NCBI GenBank assembly: GCA_022702545.1
Contig: JAHRBC010000005.1
Coordinates: forward strand, 496,001 to 560,000
Origin: Phycomyces nitens
Taxonomy: Eukaryota; Mucoromycota; Mucoromycetes; Mucorales; Phycomycetaceae
Direction of reading: 5' to 3'
DNA length: 64,000 bases
Shown here: positions 21,587 through 34,783 of the stretch, one piece after another
Numbering within the stretch: the stretch's first letter is position 1
Layout of the letters: each line of letters begins with the position of its first letter
Notes under the pieces: generated by a model
What the model was told of the DNA's origin: nothing
The model's input: only the letters and a program-made list of their open reading frames with translations
Databases searched by the model: none
Translations under genes and position numbers: made by a program

Positions 21587-23090
21587 CTACATCTTTTGAA
21601 CACGGACACTAGTGTCCTTGTCAATGGCTGCAGCAAAACCAATGCGTGTTTGGCCTACATCATATACAAGATAAAGATTTCTAAGAATATTATCTCCTAC
21701 AATATACGATGTAAAAGGACTTGCGATAAGTGTAGGCAAAGAAGCACCTATACCAAAGTAGCAAAACGTGGCTTCCTCTGTTGTCGATGCGTCTCCAGGT
21801 AAAATAAGATCAGAGAAAAGTAGGGTGATGATAACCAGGTTAGAATGTCCCTTGTCCAAAGTGCCTATCTCGAGTTGAATAGTGGTTTCTGGTGACCCAA
21901 AATCGCAGCCCAGAATAAATATAGATTTTTCTGAATTGAATCGATAGTTATCTGAGCCCACAACCTTTGAGACAATGTTCTCGACAATTTTTCGAGGGAA
22001 AAATGACAAACTGGACCCAGTATCAAACATAAAATAAGAAGAACGAGGCATTCCTGCGTCAGTGGCTATTCCTTTGTCTCTTACAGTTATTCTCTGGCCA
22101 TCTGTAGCCCAGTATCCATGCTGGGGATAGGTAGTTCCAAGTGATCCAGAAAGAGGTGTGTGTAGATAATTGTCGGAATATTTGGCAACAGGGACATATA
22201 GTAGATCCCCAGTGTATTTTGTAGAGTCGATACCACCAAAAATAATCTCCCCAGAATTCTCGCTCGTACTTGGATCACCAAGATAAATAGAAAATATTGG
22301 GTCTGTAATGATCTTTTGTTCAATCATGTTGAATATGAGTGATCCATGAACATTTCCGTTGGTGCTTTTATATTTCGAAAGATTGATAAATGCCATCCCA
22401 AGAATTCCGTTGGACGATGTATCTAAGATGCTGAGCGTCTCAGAGTCTTGATTTTCCGTCAGAGAGGCTTCGTTGATATCGCCTGGAAATATACCTGCCT
22501 TGTAAACTGTAGAAGCCATTCCAAAAGGTTGGTTTTGCACAGAAGCGCTACCAATAGATACTGTGTCTGTTCCAAAAATGCCTGTAGCGTTTCCGATTCC
22601 ATATGTAAAAGTGAATTTCTGGTCGGTTGCCGTATAGGTAGAAGATAGACTTTCATCAAATCGAGAAAATGGACAAAATATTGGATTACACTTTGTGGAT
22701 GGAATCCAAAGATCAGTACTATATGATTATAAATTATCAGTATAAATAGTATCTAAACTCGATTTACATAATAAATTTAACTTTTATGCTAGACTTGGCT
22801 ACTTTAACAGCATATTGAAAACATCTTTACCTCCCAGTGTCAAGAAACAGCGAAAATGTTTGTGGAGGAGTGCCTATATCCAAATGAACAACATGTCTAG
22901 TCCCCTTTATACTATAAATATCGGACTGAAAAGAAGTTCTTTTGAACAGAGTGCTTGCTGAATATTGATTACGGATTATAGGTAGACGAACTCCATTTGT
23001 AATTGGCGCCATAAACGGAATTGATTCTGCCAGAATAGCGATACACAGTAAGGCTGTAAAAATAAATCTTTTCATACGAGCAAAGATCAA
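21587..23090 (-). CDS. Secreted pepsin-like aspartic protease E
   Basis: Exons complement 22831-23090 and 21587-22718, joined by a GT-AG intron at the family position, give up to 463 residues. A second Met five codons in (MKRFIFTALLCIAILAE) is an equally good signal-peptide start. Motifs DTGSTDLWIPSTKC and FDTGSSLSFFP are intact. The tail LVYDVGQTRIGFAAAI is the usual C-terminal A1 motif. By motif wording it is intermediate between D and the A/B/C group. Family function is extracellular acid proteolysis; substrates are unknown. Confidence 0.92.
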
Positions 23091-23339
23091 GCAAGGGACA
23101 TGAAAAGCTAAACAACTTTAATTACGGTGGTCTCATTAGATTATTGTATATTTAAAATGACAAGCGATAGATGCATGATATTTCATAACAAACCGCAAAA
23201 TGTACCTTTTGTTAGATTCTTTTCGTATAATAAAAGAAAAGAAAGCCTATTAGATAGCCTTTTAAATGTTTTTTTTGTTAAAATAAATAAAAATGTGTTA
23301 ATTATTTGTTATTTGTGCAAAAGAACATTTCTATTATAC

Positions 23340-23590
23340 GCTTCCAATTATTTGCATGACAGGTATGTATTAAACCCTTGAGACATGTTTCTATCAGCGC
23401 ATGCTTTGATGTAACTTTTTTTTTTGACAATCCTAGAAATATTGTTATTTCGGGAATAGTTGGGCAAATTACTATTTCATGTCAAAACCATCCATTAGAA
23501 TATATTTACCACAATCAACCGAGTAATAAATAATCTAGACTTTGTATTTTATTATTTTCATACTTATTCTTATAAACAAGCTCTTTAAAA
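23340..23590 (-). repeat. Dispersed repeat, partner of 4600-4870
   Basis: The reverse complement of this stretch matches 4600-4870, including the CAACCGAGTAATAAATAATC block. It lies 3' of protease C and 5' of protease E. No coding content was recognised. Confidence 0.6.
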
Positions 23591-24084
23591 TCCTTTTTTT
23601 AAAGAAAAACTTGAACTTGCTAATTTATACATTTAAACTTAAGCAACAAGCTGCTTCTTTACGAGCTATCCTCATACAAATCCTATGGTTTATTGTCTCT
23701 ATTCAATTAATTATTTCTATAGTAACCAGCTTACATTATAATATACTTAGAAGATGCCAAATAAGTATTTATATATTTTACGAACAGAATATGTACCAGA
23801 ATAACTGTTATAAACCCCTAGATGCTGAGCAAATATTGAGCTTCTAGTGCTATGAAATACCTTGTTTAAATAGATTAAAAATATTTATAGCATGGTATTA
23901 TATCTTGGAAACCTGAATATTGCCAATACATCTGCTATAGACAAATTATAAGTAGTCTTGAATATCTTTGAGTGATCTGCGCAACTACATCAAACAAATA
24001 CCTAAATATTCTTTTTGGTCAATACCTGGTTTGAATACAACTAATTATTACCGAATTTTTCCAACTAACTCCTACAGCCATAGT

Positions 24085-26395
24085 GTATATTTGCAGGCCA
24101 GATCATTACAATGACGATAGGCATTCACCAGTAATATACACTATAGCTTAGTGGTATTAGATACAGAATATTTATGTTGCCTGTTGACTAGGTAAATGAT
24201 CCTTGATATAAACTAATAAATGTTTTGAGCTTGCTATTTCAGATAGTTTCTAGTGTGTAAAATATATGCTTTCCAGTATAAAGAGTGTCAATTTATTAGA
24301 ATTTATTATAAAAGAATTAGTTTTCTATCTAGTATACAGTAACATTATTGCCAATTGCGTTTGCAAAACCAATACGTTTTTGGCCAATATCATGAACAAT
24401 ATAAAGGAACCTAAGTATAGTGTTTCCAATAATGCAGCTTAAAAAGTCTTCCTCGATTGAAGGTGGACTAGCTACTATACCAAAGTAACAAGTAGATGAT
24501 TCTTCAATCGAATTGATATCGCCTGAATATAAAAGATCTCGAAAAGGAATGCTGATCGTAGTTGAACTTGATGTGTTGCTGAAATCAGCCAAATTGAACT
24601 GGATACTTACATCAAGATGTCTAGAGTTACAGTCCAAAAAGAACGCTAAACTTTTATCATCGAATTTGTATCCATCTGGACCGACGACCGAGTATAAAAT
24701 GTTCTCAATCACTTTACGAGGGAGATATGATAAACTTGCACCGGTATCAAATGTAAAGGCTGTATCCTTGGGCATTCCTGCATCAATTGTCGCGCCATTG
24801 TGTTGAATAGTTATGCTACGGGTGAAGCTAGCCCAAAAGAAATAATTGATATAGGCGCTAGCGAGATCCCCAGTATTAGGAGAGGGATTTCTAAAGGGCT
24901 TAAACTGGGTTATATTGGAATACAGCAGTTTTCCGGTGTATTGTGCAGAGTCTATGCCACCAAGAAGTACTTCTCCAGAGTTGGTCATGGTGTTGGGATT
25001 TCCAAGACGAACAGAAAATATTGGTTCTGCAATCAATTTCTGATCAATCATATTAAATATGAGCGCTCCATAGCCAGTTCCATCTCCATTGCTATTGTTG
25101 AATTCTGATAAACTGGGAAAGGCCAATCCAAGTAATCCGTCGAATGCAACATCTTCATACTTGAGTGCATCTGGGCTTGGGTCGAGTCTTGGAATAGTTT
25201 TATTGTATTGTCCTGAAAATCCAGCCAAATGAAGCATAGAAGCCAATCCAAATGGTTGATTCTTTATAGAGACACCTCCAAAAGACATTGTGTCGGTTCC
25301 AAAGATGCCACTGACATTTCCGCTTACGTATGGAGCCGTAAAATTCTGGTCGGTTGGTGTGTAGGTCAAAGACTTTTTCTCATCAAACTTGGTATCTCGA
25401 CAGATATTTGAGGGACATTTGGCAGATTGAATCCAGGTATCAGTACTTATTTACATAATATTAGTCTATGTGCCATTTTAATGACATTCGTTCTCTTACC
25501 TTCCAGTATCAAGTGCCAATGAGAACCTTTGTGGTGGAGTGCCAATATCCAGGTGAACAAAGTACAGTGCACCCAGAACACTGAATATGTCTGCTTGAAA
25601 AGTGCCTGGCTCGCCTCTCTTGCTAATACCATTTGATAAGCGTGTTTTGCGGGTCAGTGGCAAGCGTATTATTCCTGGACTAGGATCTCCAATTGGTATA
25701 GCATCTGTAAATACGATAGCAATCAAAAGGACGAGAGCTAATGGAATAAGCTTCATAAGAATAAGAATGTCAGAATGATTGAAAATATTGGAAATGCCCA
25801 ATGATTAAGGTCTTCTTATACATGTAGATATTTACACATTACAGTGTAACAAGGTCAGTTTTATTGTATACCATAATAGTTACTAATCTTCAGTTTACAG
25901 AAAGTTTGTGAGCCGGGAACCGTAGTGGCTATACATAGTTCGTATAGCTAAACTTTGGTTGTTGTTTGATTGACTAAAGAAAAACGGAATATTTCCAACT
26001 AAAGGTATCCTTAAACCAAGGTAACACATGCTGAAGAAATATTTCTGGTTATATACTTTTGTAGTCATTTATAAATATTGATTGAATATACTTTTGTACT
26101 GTCAGTAAACCCAAAATAACTAAAGATATCTATTTTTCTAGCGATATTCAATAGCCATGATACCCTGAAATGAATCCAGGAACTAAATTTTGTAAATACA
26201 AGTTAGTTGTTAATAGTCTTTTCAACCGTTTCATTCATTTCAGAGCTCTATGTTTTTGTTATATTGATTCATCATTTAAACGTCTTACAAGAGCTATGTC
26301 AAAAGAACGTTTGTATAAGCCTCATTCCCTCGTACACCCCAAACTTTCTTTTTTCTAACCCCCCCATCATAAAAGCCATTATTTATAAGACTTTG
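24085..26395 (-). repeat. Segmental duplication unit, copy C
   Basis: Contains intact protease C with 3' flank (24085-24328) and 5' flank (25757-26395) matching units A and B. The 3' flank ends at the point where A and B continue into Tc1-type terminal sequence; that sequence is absent here. The MITE found in B is also absent. Boundaries are estimated by eye. Confidence 0.75.
24329..25756 (-). CDS. Secreted pepsin-like aspartic protease, copy C (intact)
   Basis: Exons complement 25500-25756 and 24329-25445 (GT-AG intron inside DTGS) give 457 residues. Signal peptide MKLIPLALVLLIAIVF and the propeptide with KR are shared with B. Both catalytic motifs are present: DTGSTDTW and FDTGASLSYLP. The segment after the first motif reads WIQS instead of the usual WIPS. 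Frame and splice sites are clean, so it should be functional. It is the closest intact paralog of B, in opposite orientation about 17 kb away. Confidence 0.93.
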
Positions 26396-27016
26396 TGATA
26401 AATATATTGTTTTTTCTTTAAATTTGTTAAATAAGCTGTGCTTGTATACAAATTGTTCAAATTAAATTAAATTAAATTCATTAAATACTTTATTATATAC
26501 CGTTTTTTTCTGGCAAGCTCATAATATATATATGTGTGTGTGTGCGTATTAAAGTATTTTCATGATAAAGAGGATTGGTTGGAAACTAGTGTTACCATAA
26601 ATATTCTCTACACACACTATAACTATAAAACAAACCTTAACAGCAATGACAATAGTGTCGTGTTTGCAATACAGCTCCCAGAAGCCTGATTCAGAAAAGA
26701 GTCAGGGCAATAAAGTTAGTCGTATAGCCCAAACATCACAGACGGTGATAACTACGAGACAATATACTTTCCTAAGCCAAATTGGACAATTTAGTAAAGA
26801 ATATCTCGAAAGAGAACAGGGACATTTACGAATACAAAAAAAAAGATAGAAAAGAGATGGAAAATATCATCTCAAATCTATACACAATTTCTCATGAAAA
26901 CCCACACATCAAAGTCTCACTTCTACTTTTAACGACCCCTTTTATCTTATTCAAAAATACAAATACTTCAAATGGCGGTAATTTATTAACTACAGAAAAC
27001 AAGAGACTATTTAAAA
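26396..27016. other. Intergenic region, no gene recognised
   Basis: Between the end of duplication unit C and tam41. It contains a short (TG)n/(TA)n stretch near 26525-26545. Open frames on the plus strand here overlap the tam41 last exon antisense and have no recognisable domain, so I treat them as chance. Confidence 0.5.
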
Positions 27017-28648
27017 TCAAGATGAATCTCGAACAGAACTCCAAAGACCAGCTGTCAAGAGTCCTTTGAGATTTTGTATTTTTGCTGGACGAGCAATGAT
27101 TGTATAAAGACCTTTATAGAGAATGTCAATATAAAATACAGGCTATTTGTTTTTGTACTTACTCTTGTCAAAGTATTCTCGAAGATGAGGAGAAGTAGCC
27201 ACATGCTCGTTTAGTTCGGTCATGTTCTCTGAAACTGCAATATCTTTGCTAGAGCAATAGCGTTTATGCTCCTCTATTACATGCTTGTACAAGGTCTTTG
27301 GTAATTTCTGGACCATCAGTCCACGGAATTTTGGATTCAGGTTTTGCTAACCAGGGTCGTTAATTCAAGCATTTTTTGTATTGCGTCTAGTTACCTGTAG
27401 ATTCCCATCGCTAAGTACATCGACATTTGGCAGGTCATCAAGCAGACTGAAATAAAGGCGATGGAATTGGGCGTGTTGAGACTGGACCATCCCAGCAACC
27501 TTGTAAGGATTAGTCGCCGTTCTAAATATTCCAAGATCGCCGACATAACTTATGCCCGCCACTCTCTTATAAAACTCATCCTCAGTAAAGTGCTCGGGTA
27601 AGGTCAAGAGAGCCACTCTGACGGCCTCGGTAAGGTTGACTTGGTTTGCCAGTCGAACTCTTGAATCGTCTCTCAATATCTTGACCTTAAAGGAGTGTAA
27701 GATTGATAATTCTAAATCTACCATTGACTTACTGGCTTCTGCATTCTTCCAGACAAGAACAGGGTATCCCAGTCAATAAGATCCCTACACAAGGTATCAA
27801 TCGACACAACCCCGTATTTGATGACCTATAGTGCATATTTAGCCTTGAATCACAATAGATACACATACCATGCCATCAATCTCAACATATGGGTTAAAGT
27901 AGACGCCAGCACCCACTTTCTCTTGGATCATTGCTACCGAATTAGCACCCAAGAAACGCAGAGACGAATAGTGGTGGGGATTCTGCTGGATATTCAATGC
28001 ATGCCAGTGGGCAGGATGAGACACTCCAAAGATAAAGTCCAACACTCTCTTTTTCTATAGCACAATAGCCATGGTAGTTAGTGCCAATATATATATATAT
28101 ATATCTAATGCCTTGCCCATCAGTACCTTGCCATCGTCTTCTGTGTGCTTAAATACACCACTTCCATAGGCCACTGCATATCGGATCGGAGCATTGAATC
28201 GGGTTAGAACTTTTTTGAGTTGCTGTTGAAGCTCTTCATTAATCGTAAGATATTGATTTGTCCCAAACTCGGGTGCGTCGGGAATATTTGACAAATGGAA
28301 CTGGTACTTTCTTAGTCGAGCAAATCTGCGGCGTCCTTCTTCACTAAACAGAGTCTCGGAAGATTCATGCCGAAAACGGTGTTCCTGTGGCTGTTGCTGT
28401 GCTTTCTTGATATTTGAAGAGTAGAATTCTTGAGGGGCATTTGGAGGCGTTTCAGGAGGTGTAGAGGTTGAATTGGGGCGTCGTGTGAGACATAGGACTG
28501 CTGGACGTGCCAGTGAAAGTAAAGAGGTTGTCTTGTTTGCAAGTATATATATAAATAAATATAAATATAAATATAAATTGTGTGTATAGGAACTGTTCTG
28601 GAAACTATTGATTGAGACTTAAAGTACCTTTGACCGGGAAGAAAGCAT
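27017..28648 (-). CDS. TAM41: Mitochondrial phosphatidate cytidylyltransferase Tam41
   Basis: Seven exons: complement 28628-28648, 28127-28531, 27869-28054, 27733-27825, 27395-27685, 27163-27346 and 27017-27111, giving 424 residues with all phases consistent. The N-terminus MLSSRSKTTSLLSLARPAV is a basic mitochondrial presequence. Family motifs follow: AVAYGSGVF (nucleotidyltransferase core), LDFIFGVSHPAHWHALN, HHYSSLRFLG, VGAGVYFNPYV, VVSIDTLCRDLIDWDTLFLSGRMQKP, and the C-terminal NLKGLLTAGLWSSVR. Tam41 makes CDP-diacylglycerol for cardiolipin synthesis on the matrix side of the inner membrane. The first exon encodes only seven residues, and the last is short and easily missed. Confidence 0.93.
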
Positions 28649-29317
28649 TGGTGAAAAGGACTGGGACAGGTGTATAAATAATAATAAAAATAATAAAAAT
28701 AATAAAAATAAAAAGAGAAAGAGAGTATATACAATACCTAAAGGTCTTGTTGCCTAGTGATGCCAACACAAGTCACGGCAATTATCCCGCTGAGACCAAA
28801 AAGAGAGAAAAAAGCGAGCAGTTTATTAGAGACATTTAGACATTTACCAGCCAGAAAACTCTATACCTGTTTGTTGGTTGCCAATAAATTCTTGTCCCCA
28901 AAGACCCCCAATGGTCCAACCCTACTTGGTATCCAATTTGGACGCTTACATGTCTTTACATTCATTCTTGAGTGCAGACCATCAAGTCTATTTTTGCTAA
29001 ACCTGTATGTATAGACTACCTATGCGACTCAAAAGAGGTAAAGGATAAAGATCGTTTTTTTTTACTATTGATATTGAGCACCAAACACCAAAGGGTGTGG
29101 GGTTGGGTCTAGTTGCTCCACTAGTTTAATGTGGTGTAACTAAAGACATCATATACACACACACATATTTAGGGCTACACAACTTTCGGCTATACTTGGC
29201 CCAAGGACAGAATATATTAGAGATACACTCTGCACATCTTCAATATATTTATTATGCTTTCTATTTAATAAATTTTTAATTGGTCTAAATACAGTCAAAT
29301 AAGCAAGTCATCTAGCC
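28649..29317. other. Intergenic region tam41 / ALO
   Basis: Contains the tam41 upstream region with an A-rich (AATAAA)n-like run at 28678-28715. No gene is recognised; the 85-codon plus-strand frame at 28757 has no domain signal. Confidence 0.5.
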
Positions 29318-30964
29318 TTAAAGCTTTGATTCTCCCAGCTGATTTGTACCAGGGAATACAACGTGTCTTCTAAGGTAGTCATTGACAAACATTCCTTCAG
29401 GGTCCAGTTGATCACGGACTCTCAAGAAATCTTGGAATTTGGGATACGATGCCTCAAGGTCCTCTCTTGACTGACCATGTGCCTATACATACCCATTAAT
29501 AAACCAAAGTCTCAACCAACAACGCCTTTACCTTTGCCCAATGAGGTCTGCCGCCAAACGAACGCATAATGTCTTCATATGCCTTCCAGTACTTTTTGTA
29601 AGGAACTGGATTGCCATAGGGTCTAAAGCACCATGTCAGCCTATTACAAATCCCTCCTCACAAAAGATTCCAATAGTTACCTGTACATAATCACACCAAT
29701 ATAACACGTCTTTCTTCCATAGGCAGGACTCAGCCAGATGTCATCTTCATCTACAAACCGAATCTCAACAGGAAAGTGCACCTTGAGATCATTCTGAGTA
29801 ATAAAGATATCCAATTGACGCAGTGCTTCGGGTGCATCGTTCCAGTCAATTGCCCACTCGTTTACGTACTGAGGGAAGAGACAATCAAAATTGAAAACCT
29901 TGTTAGAGTCATCGATAACATGCTGTTCGCGAGAATGAACGGTCTTGAACATGAGCTTTGTAATGGCAGGAATCAACGCAGGCTGGTAACGCGATGTATT
30001 GAGCATAGCCTCATAAACATGTACACCAAAACCGCGTTCGAGTAGCCAAGAGGTCGCTTGGTGCTCCTTGGGTTTCTGGGTACGGTTAGCGCGCCAGACA
30101 ACACAGTCGTCTGTATGGGGATACCACCAAACGCGAACATGTTCGGCAGAGTGAATAACATTGGTCCAGTCTGCCAACACATCTGGGAACTTGTAAGGGC
30201 GCTGGATAGCCTCAAGACGGAAATCAGGCTCGGCTTGCAAGGTCACCTTTGTAACTACTCCAAGCGCACCTAGATTACAACGAGCAGCGTTAAAGATGTC
30301 GGGCTGCACGGTGGGAGAGCAATAGACAACCTGGCCATCCGCTGTCACTAACGTTATATCAAGAATCTAAAGATGGTTTAGTGTATTCTGTTTATCACTT
30401 TCTAATAACCGACTTTAAACTATGATGGTTATTTGATCTTACCAAGGTAGACAGACAGCCATAATGAGCACCTGTGCCATGAGTTGCGGTGGCCATTACA
30501 CCAGCAATACTCTGATCAGAAATAGAGCCGAGATTACTCAGCGAGAGACCATTTTCTCTCAAGACGACATGCAATTTATGCAACGAAATGCCTGCTTCAA
30601 CTGTCACTGTGTGCTTCTTGTCATCAACTGCAATCACAGAGTCTAGGTGATCAATATTGATAAGGAATCCTTTTGTGCAAGCCAAGTCAGATGGTGAATG
30701 GCCACTTCCACACACTTTGACACTCTTCTTGTATTCCTTTGCCAAAAGAATTATCTACTCTGATGCATGAGCTCATGAATGGGTGAATTTTTTTTTATAA
30801 AAAAAAAAAGTAGCTACCTTGATAACTTGCTGTTCTGACAGAGGAGTAAAATAAAGCTCACTGGTGCAAGAGAACGTTTTGGCCCAGTTTTGGAAAACAT
30901 GGTCTTCCTCTGCAACTTCTTGAAGACGAGTAGGCAACTGATTCTTCCAGAGTCGTAATGTCAT
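29318..30964 (-). CDS. Aldonolactone (D-arabinono-1,4-lactone) oxidase
   Basis: Five exons: complement 30818-30964, 30443-30754, 29681-30366, 29532-29622 and 29318-29482, giving 466 residues. The VAO-family FAD domain carries [10 protein letters not shown], whose His is the covalent flavin site in this family, then [22 protein letters not shown]. The C-terminal ALO domain includes the HWAK motif ([11 protein letters not shown]). Family members oxidise D-arabinono-1,4-lactone (or related sugar lactones) to erythroascorbate-type products with H2O2 formation. The last three residues are SKL, a consensus PTS1, which would direct the enzyme to peroxisomes. The yeast enzyme is described as mitochondrial. 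Exact sugar-lactone preference cannot be read from sequence. Confidence 0.9.
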
Positions 30965-31324
30965 GATGAAAGGTCAAGGTATAAGAATTATATGCACAGA
31001 CGAAGCTTTTTTTTATATATATTGTAAAGCCCAATTTCAGAGTCACATTGCGCAATCAAAGAGCATGATTGTATATATGAGATGGTTTTGGCTTATCAAA
31101 GTAATTGGACCAAAAATGGCAAAATTAACTGTGAAGAGGTTAAAAGGCCAACCTGAAATGATTAAAGAGGGAATAAATGAATAGAGCATTTTATAGATTA
31201 GCCCACAAAACTCCTTTATTTCAATAGCCATTGATTATAAGAGTCCCTCTACAAGCCTTGTAACAATTATATATGGAAAGCTTGCTTTTATTGGAACCAA
31301 AGGGTGCAGAGAATCTATGCGGTT

Positions 31325-34300
31325 TTACCGTCCATGCAACTCGTGTATTTCTTCCTCGGGTAGAGAGTTGAGCTGGGTATAATTCCCTGGGCGTCCTGAT
31401 CTTCTGGAGATCCATGCCATTAGACTCCTCATACAGTCGCTCTGCTCCATCTCGTCAATTGCTTCATCAGTTGTACTCGATGTCTCTATACGAGCCATGT
31501 ACCGTAATACATCCTTGACTGTGACCAAACCAACCAATTTACCAGCCTTTTCAAGCAAAACCACGCGAGGTCTAAGAAAGACTATAAGCATTTGGTCAAT
31601 GTATTGCGATTCTTACCCAAGCTGTTTAAACATATCCATAACCGTCTCAAGATAGAGCTTGGGATGAACTGTTATGGGTGTCTAGTGATCCAAAGAGAGT
31701 TGGTAAACAAGTGTCCAAAGAGACTGGGATTTTCTTACTTGGTCAACATAAGGTCCAAAGTCCAAGAAATCAGAAGAACCAGAGATTACATGGTCCACAT
31801 CTGATGTGCTAGTCAAGACTTCAGGATCCTCATTCGTGTCTGGGGTAAACCGAACACTTGTAGAGTCATGGGCTTTGTAAACAGAACGCGCCTTGTCTAA
31901 TAAACAGTTAGAAGCAAGGTCGACTAGCTAGTAAATATACTTGCCCAAAAGATAACGAAGTTCAGAACGGCCAATGTAACCAATAAATGCCATGCTTTTG
32001 TTATCCTGGACAACAGGAAAACCTTGGAAGTTTGTGTTTCGCAGGATTTCATCTATTTTCCAATGAGCCAACCGGTTTTGTGGGCCCTCTAAGCTTACCA
32101 ATCTCTTTAAATTTCATTCCATTGGCCGTCATTACGGTCATATCGGATTGCATTACATGAGAGACTAGATACAATAAGTCAGTATTTTCTTGAGCTGTCT
32201 TGGATAATCTTACCAGGAACACCAAAGACATGGTCTTCTTTATCAAGGAATGGATAGCCGTTGAGTCTAATGTAGCGGTCTGCAATGCCGTCAGATCCAA
32301 ACCAGTCTCCAACAGCGCGTGTGATCATTAATGCAATCTAGGCAGTTGTTTAGACTATCTTGAAACCAAAATGCATGCCCCAATACTTACCATGGTAGGC
32401 AAAATATAGGTAATCTGGCCTGTCAATTCAAACATGATAACAACCACAGATACTATATGTATATATGTATATAATGGTAAGATTATGGAATAATAGTACA
32501 ATCGACAGGTTACCAGTTATACGCATCACTCCACTATTAAGATGTCATATAAGTATATTTAACCACATACTCAAATATCTATTTAGTTTACTTACCAGAG
32601 AGCAGCAGCAGCACCCAAAAATGCATAGGTGCCAGGAGTAATACACTAGATAATTATGAATTGTCGGATCAATTACTTTATAATCAAGTACTAGCGCCAC
32701 CAAGTAACTTACTGGCATATCTGGATTACAAGAAGAGAACAAGAAGAAGTCTGGGTGGGATCTATACAACAAGATTAAACCCTTGTTTGTTCTATTAAAA
32801 TAAATACTTACACCTGCCATGCCTTGACCAGTAATCCAATCATACGCCCAAAGGTGGCTCCAATAGCCATAGAAGGAACAAAAATACCACAGGGTACCTA
32901 GATAAGAGTGTTATATTCTTCTCTTTGTAGCCTGTATTACTTACTCTACAGCCATATGTCACAATTGTCCCAATAGTACGTAAAATAGTGGCTATCAACA
33001 GAAGCACTACAAGGCGTCCTACTCCATTTGTCCTATAAAGTACATTGGCCTCAGTATTTCTAGACAGTAGAAACAAAACAAGACTTACTCGCACAACCCA
33101 TAGTAGTTTTCACCTTGGGCACCTTCACATTCCCTGAATAAAATGCCCATAATCTCTGTCATGTCTATACGCATAAACACATTTGGGTAGGCTATGAGTG
33201 CTGTAAAGAAGGCTAGAGTTGCGGCCTCAGAGACACCATAGTTCTTGAGATATTGTTTTCTCAATTGGGCTACAATAAGATTGAATTTGATGACAAGGGC
33301 GCCATAAAGTCCCTAATGAAAAGAAGTATGAATGGTGTGTACTTTAAGCCTTGTATCACTTACTCCAAATATTCCAATCACCACAACAAAAAGATATTCA
33401 AAGAAATGCCACTCTCTGTCGTAGCTCACTTGGAACATGACTAGCTTTCCTGTACGGAAAGGGTTCATGGCCTGAAGAACCATGGTTGCAATCATTGCAC
33501 AGAAGAAACTCTTCCACATTGTTCGGTTAGGAAAGGTCGAACTCATCTCTTCCAGAGCAAACAGTACACCTCCGATAGGTGAGCCAAATGCCACTGCAAC
33601 ACCAGCCGCACTGGAGGCTGTCAATATCTCTCGCATCTCGGCTACAAGATCCAGTCAGATGATTATAACTGTGGATAGCTCTCTACCTCTCTTTAATCTT
33701 ACCTTTACTTGTCCTGAACTTTTGGAAGCAGCGCGATATAACATTGCCAACACAGCAAGCCATATGAACAGAAGGACCTTCTTTACCGATCGATAGATTG
33801 GAGGCCACTGCCATTGTCTAGATCATGCCTTTGAATAAGGATCTATTCCTGAAACTGATTTCCTCCATACCTACCAAACCAACACTCTTCATGACCAGCG
33901 TCCAGCTTCCCAGGAATCCACGCATTACAAAACCAGCTATTTGTGGTTGTGAGTCTTTGGTTGTATCTCTCCATCATGCTTACCAAGAATACACTTGATT
34001 TCAGATATACCCGACCCAGCCGCATATGGTGCAAATACTTTTACTAGATAGGCACATGTCGTAGCAAACAACGTCTTTACGATATCTTTGTCAGTGTTTC
34101 TAATCACCAGAATTCCAGACTTACTGCCCAGAAAACATAAAACAGCCACTTTATGACAAAGACGTCTGGTCCCATATGCAGTGCCTGACTCCAATGGACC
34201 CAATTCTCACAACTGCCATCTATGTTACATTTTCGTTTGGTCAGTTTAACCTCAACAGCCCCTTTTCCCCAAGAATAAATGTATTTATCAATCTATATCC

Positions 34301-34783
34301 ATCTCACCTCGCGCTTCAATTTCCCAACAGCAAAACTTTTGGTTCAACCACCAAGCTTCAGAACAATAGCCAAGCTTGATATCAGACAACCAGTCTGTTA
34401 CAATGGCAATCAATGCCGAATTAAGACCAATTGCAGCACCTAATCAAGAAGACAGGTTTAAGATAAAAACAATACTTGTATTTGTTTACGCTACATACCA
34501 ACCAAAGTCACGACAATCCATGTCTGAGTGGTTTCATAGGTAAGTTTACGCCATGCCCTCCATGAAGTATCATTTCTGTTTTGTGTCTGGACAGATGACT
34601 GGCGATATCGCTCAATAATGGCATCCTTGACCCAGTCTGATTTATGATTATGATTATGATTATTATTAAATTCTGTCTTGGTCTGAATGTGCTTGACTTG
34701 CCAATGGTGCTAAAGTCTTCATAGCGCCTGATCTGGGCCAACTCTTCTTCTAATTGTGCTGTCGAAGTACGCGCCTGTGTCAT
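31325..34783 (-). CDS. CLC-type chloride channel/transporter (Gef1-like)
   Basis: A multi-exon gene starting MTQARTSTAQLEEELAQI. The CLC signature segments occur in order: GSGISEIK, GKEGPSVH (gating Glu present), ASSAAGVAVAFGSPIGGVLFALEE, and GIFVPSMAIGATFGR. Two CBS domains follow (VSHVMQSDMTVM and LVGLVTVKDVLRYM), ending EEEIHELHGR. The overall layout fits the intracellular Gef1/CLC group that exchanges chloride for protons in endomembranes and affects metal loading. At least a dozen short introns interrupt it. Two need GC donors: 34637-34701 (restoring STIDWVKDA) and 31897-31944 (restoring RYLLDKARS). Some mid-gene exon borders were not resolved exactly. Confidence 0.88.

Noticed and set aside
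26646..27069. Overlapping plus-strand frames that might be a small gene
   Set aside because: No domain or codon pattern, and they run antisense over the last exon of tam41, which is supported by splice phase and family motif.
28757..29014. 85-codon plus-strand frame upstream of tam41
   Set aside because: No recognisable domain, no splice partners, and it overlaps the probable tam41 promoter.
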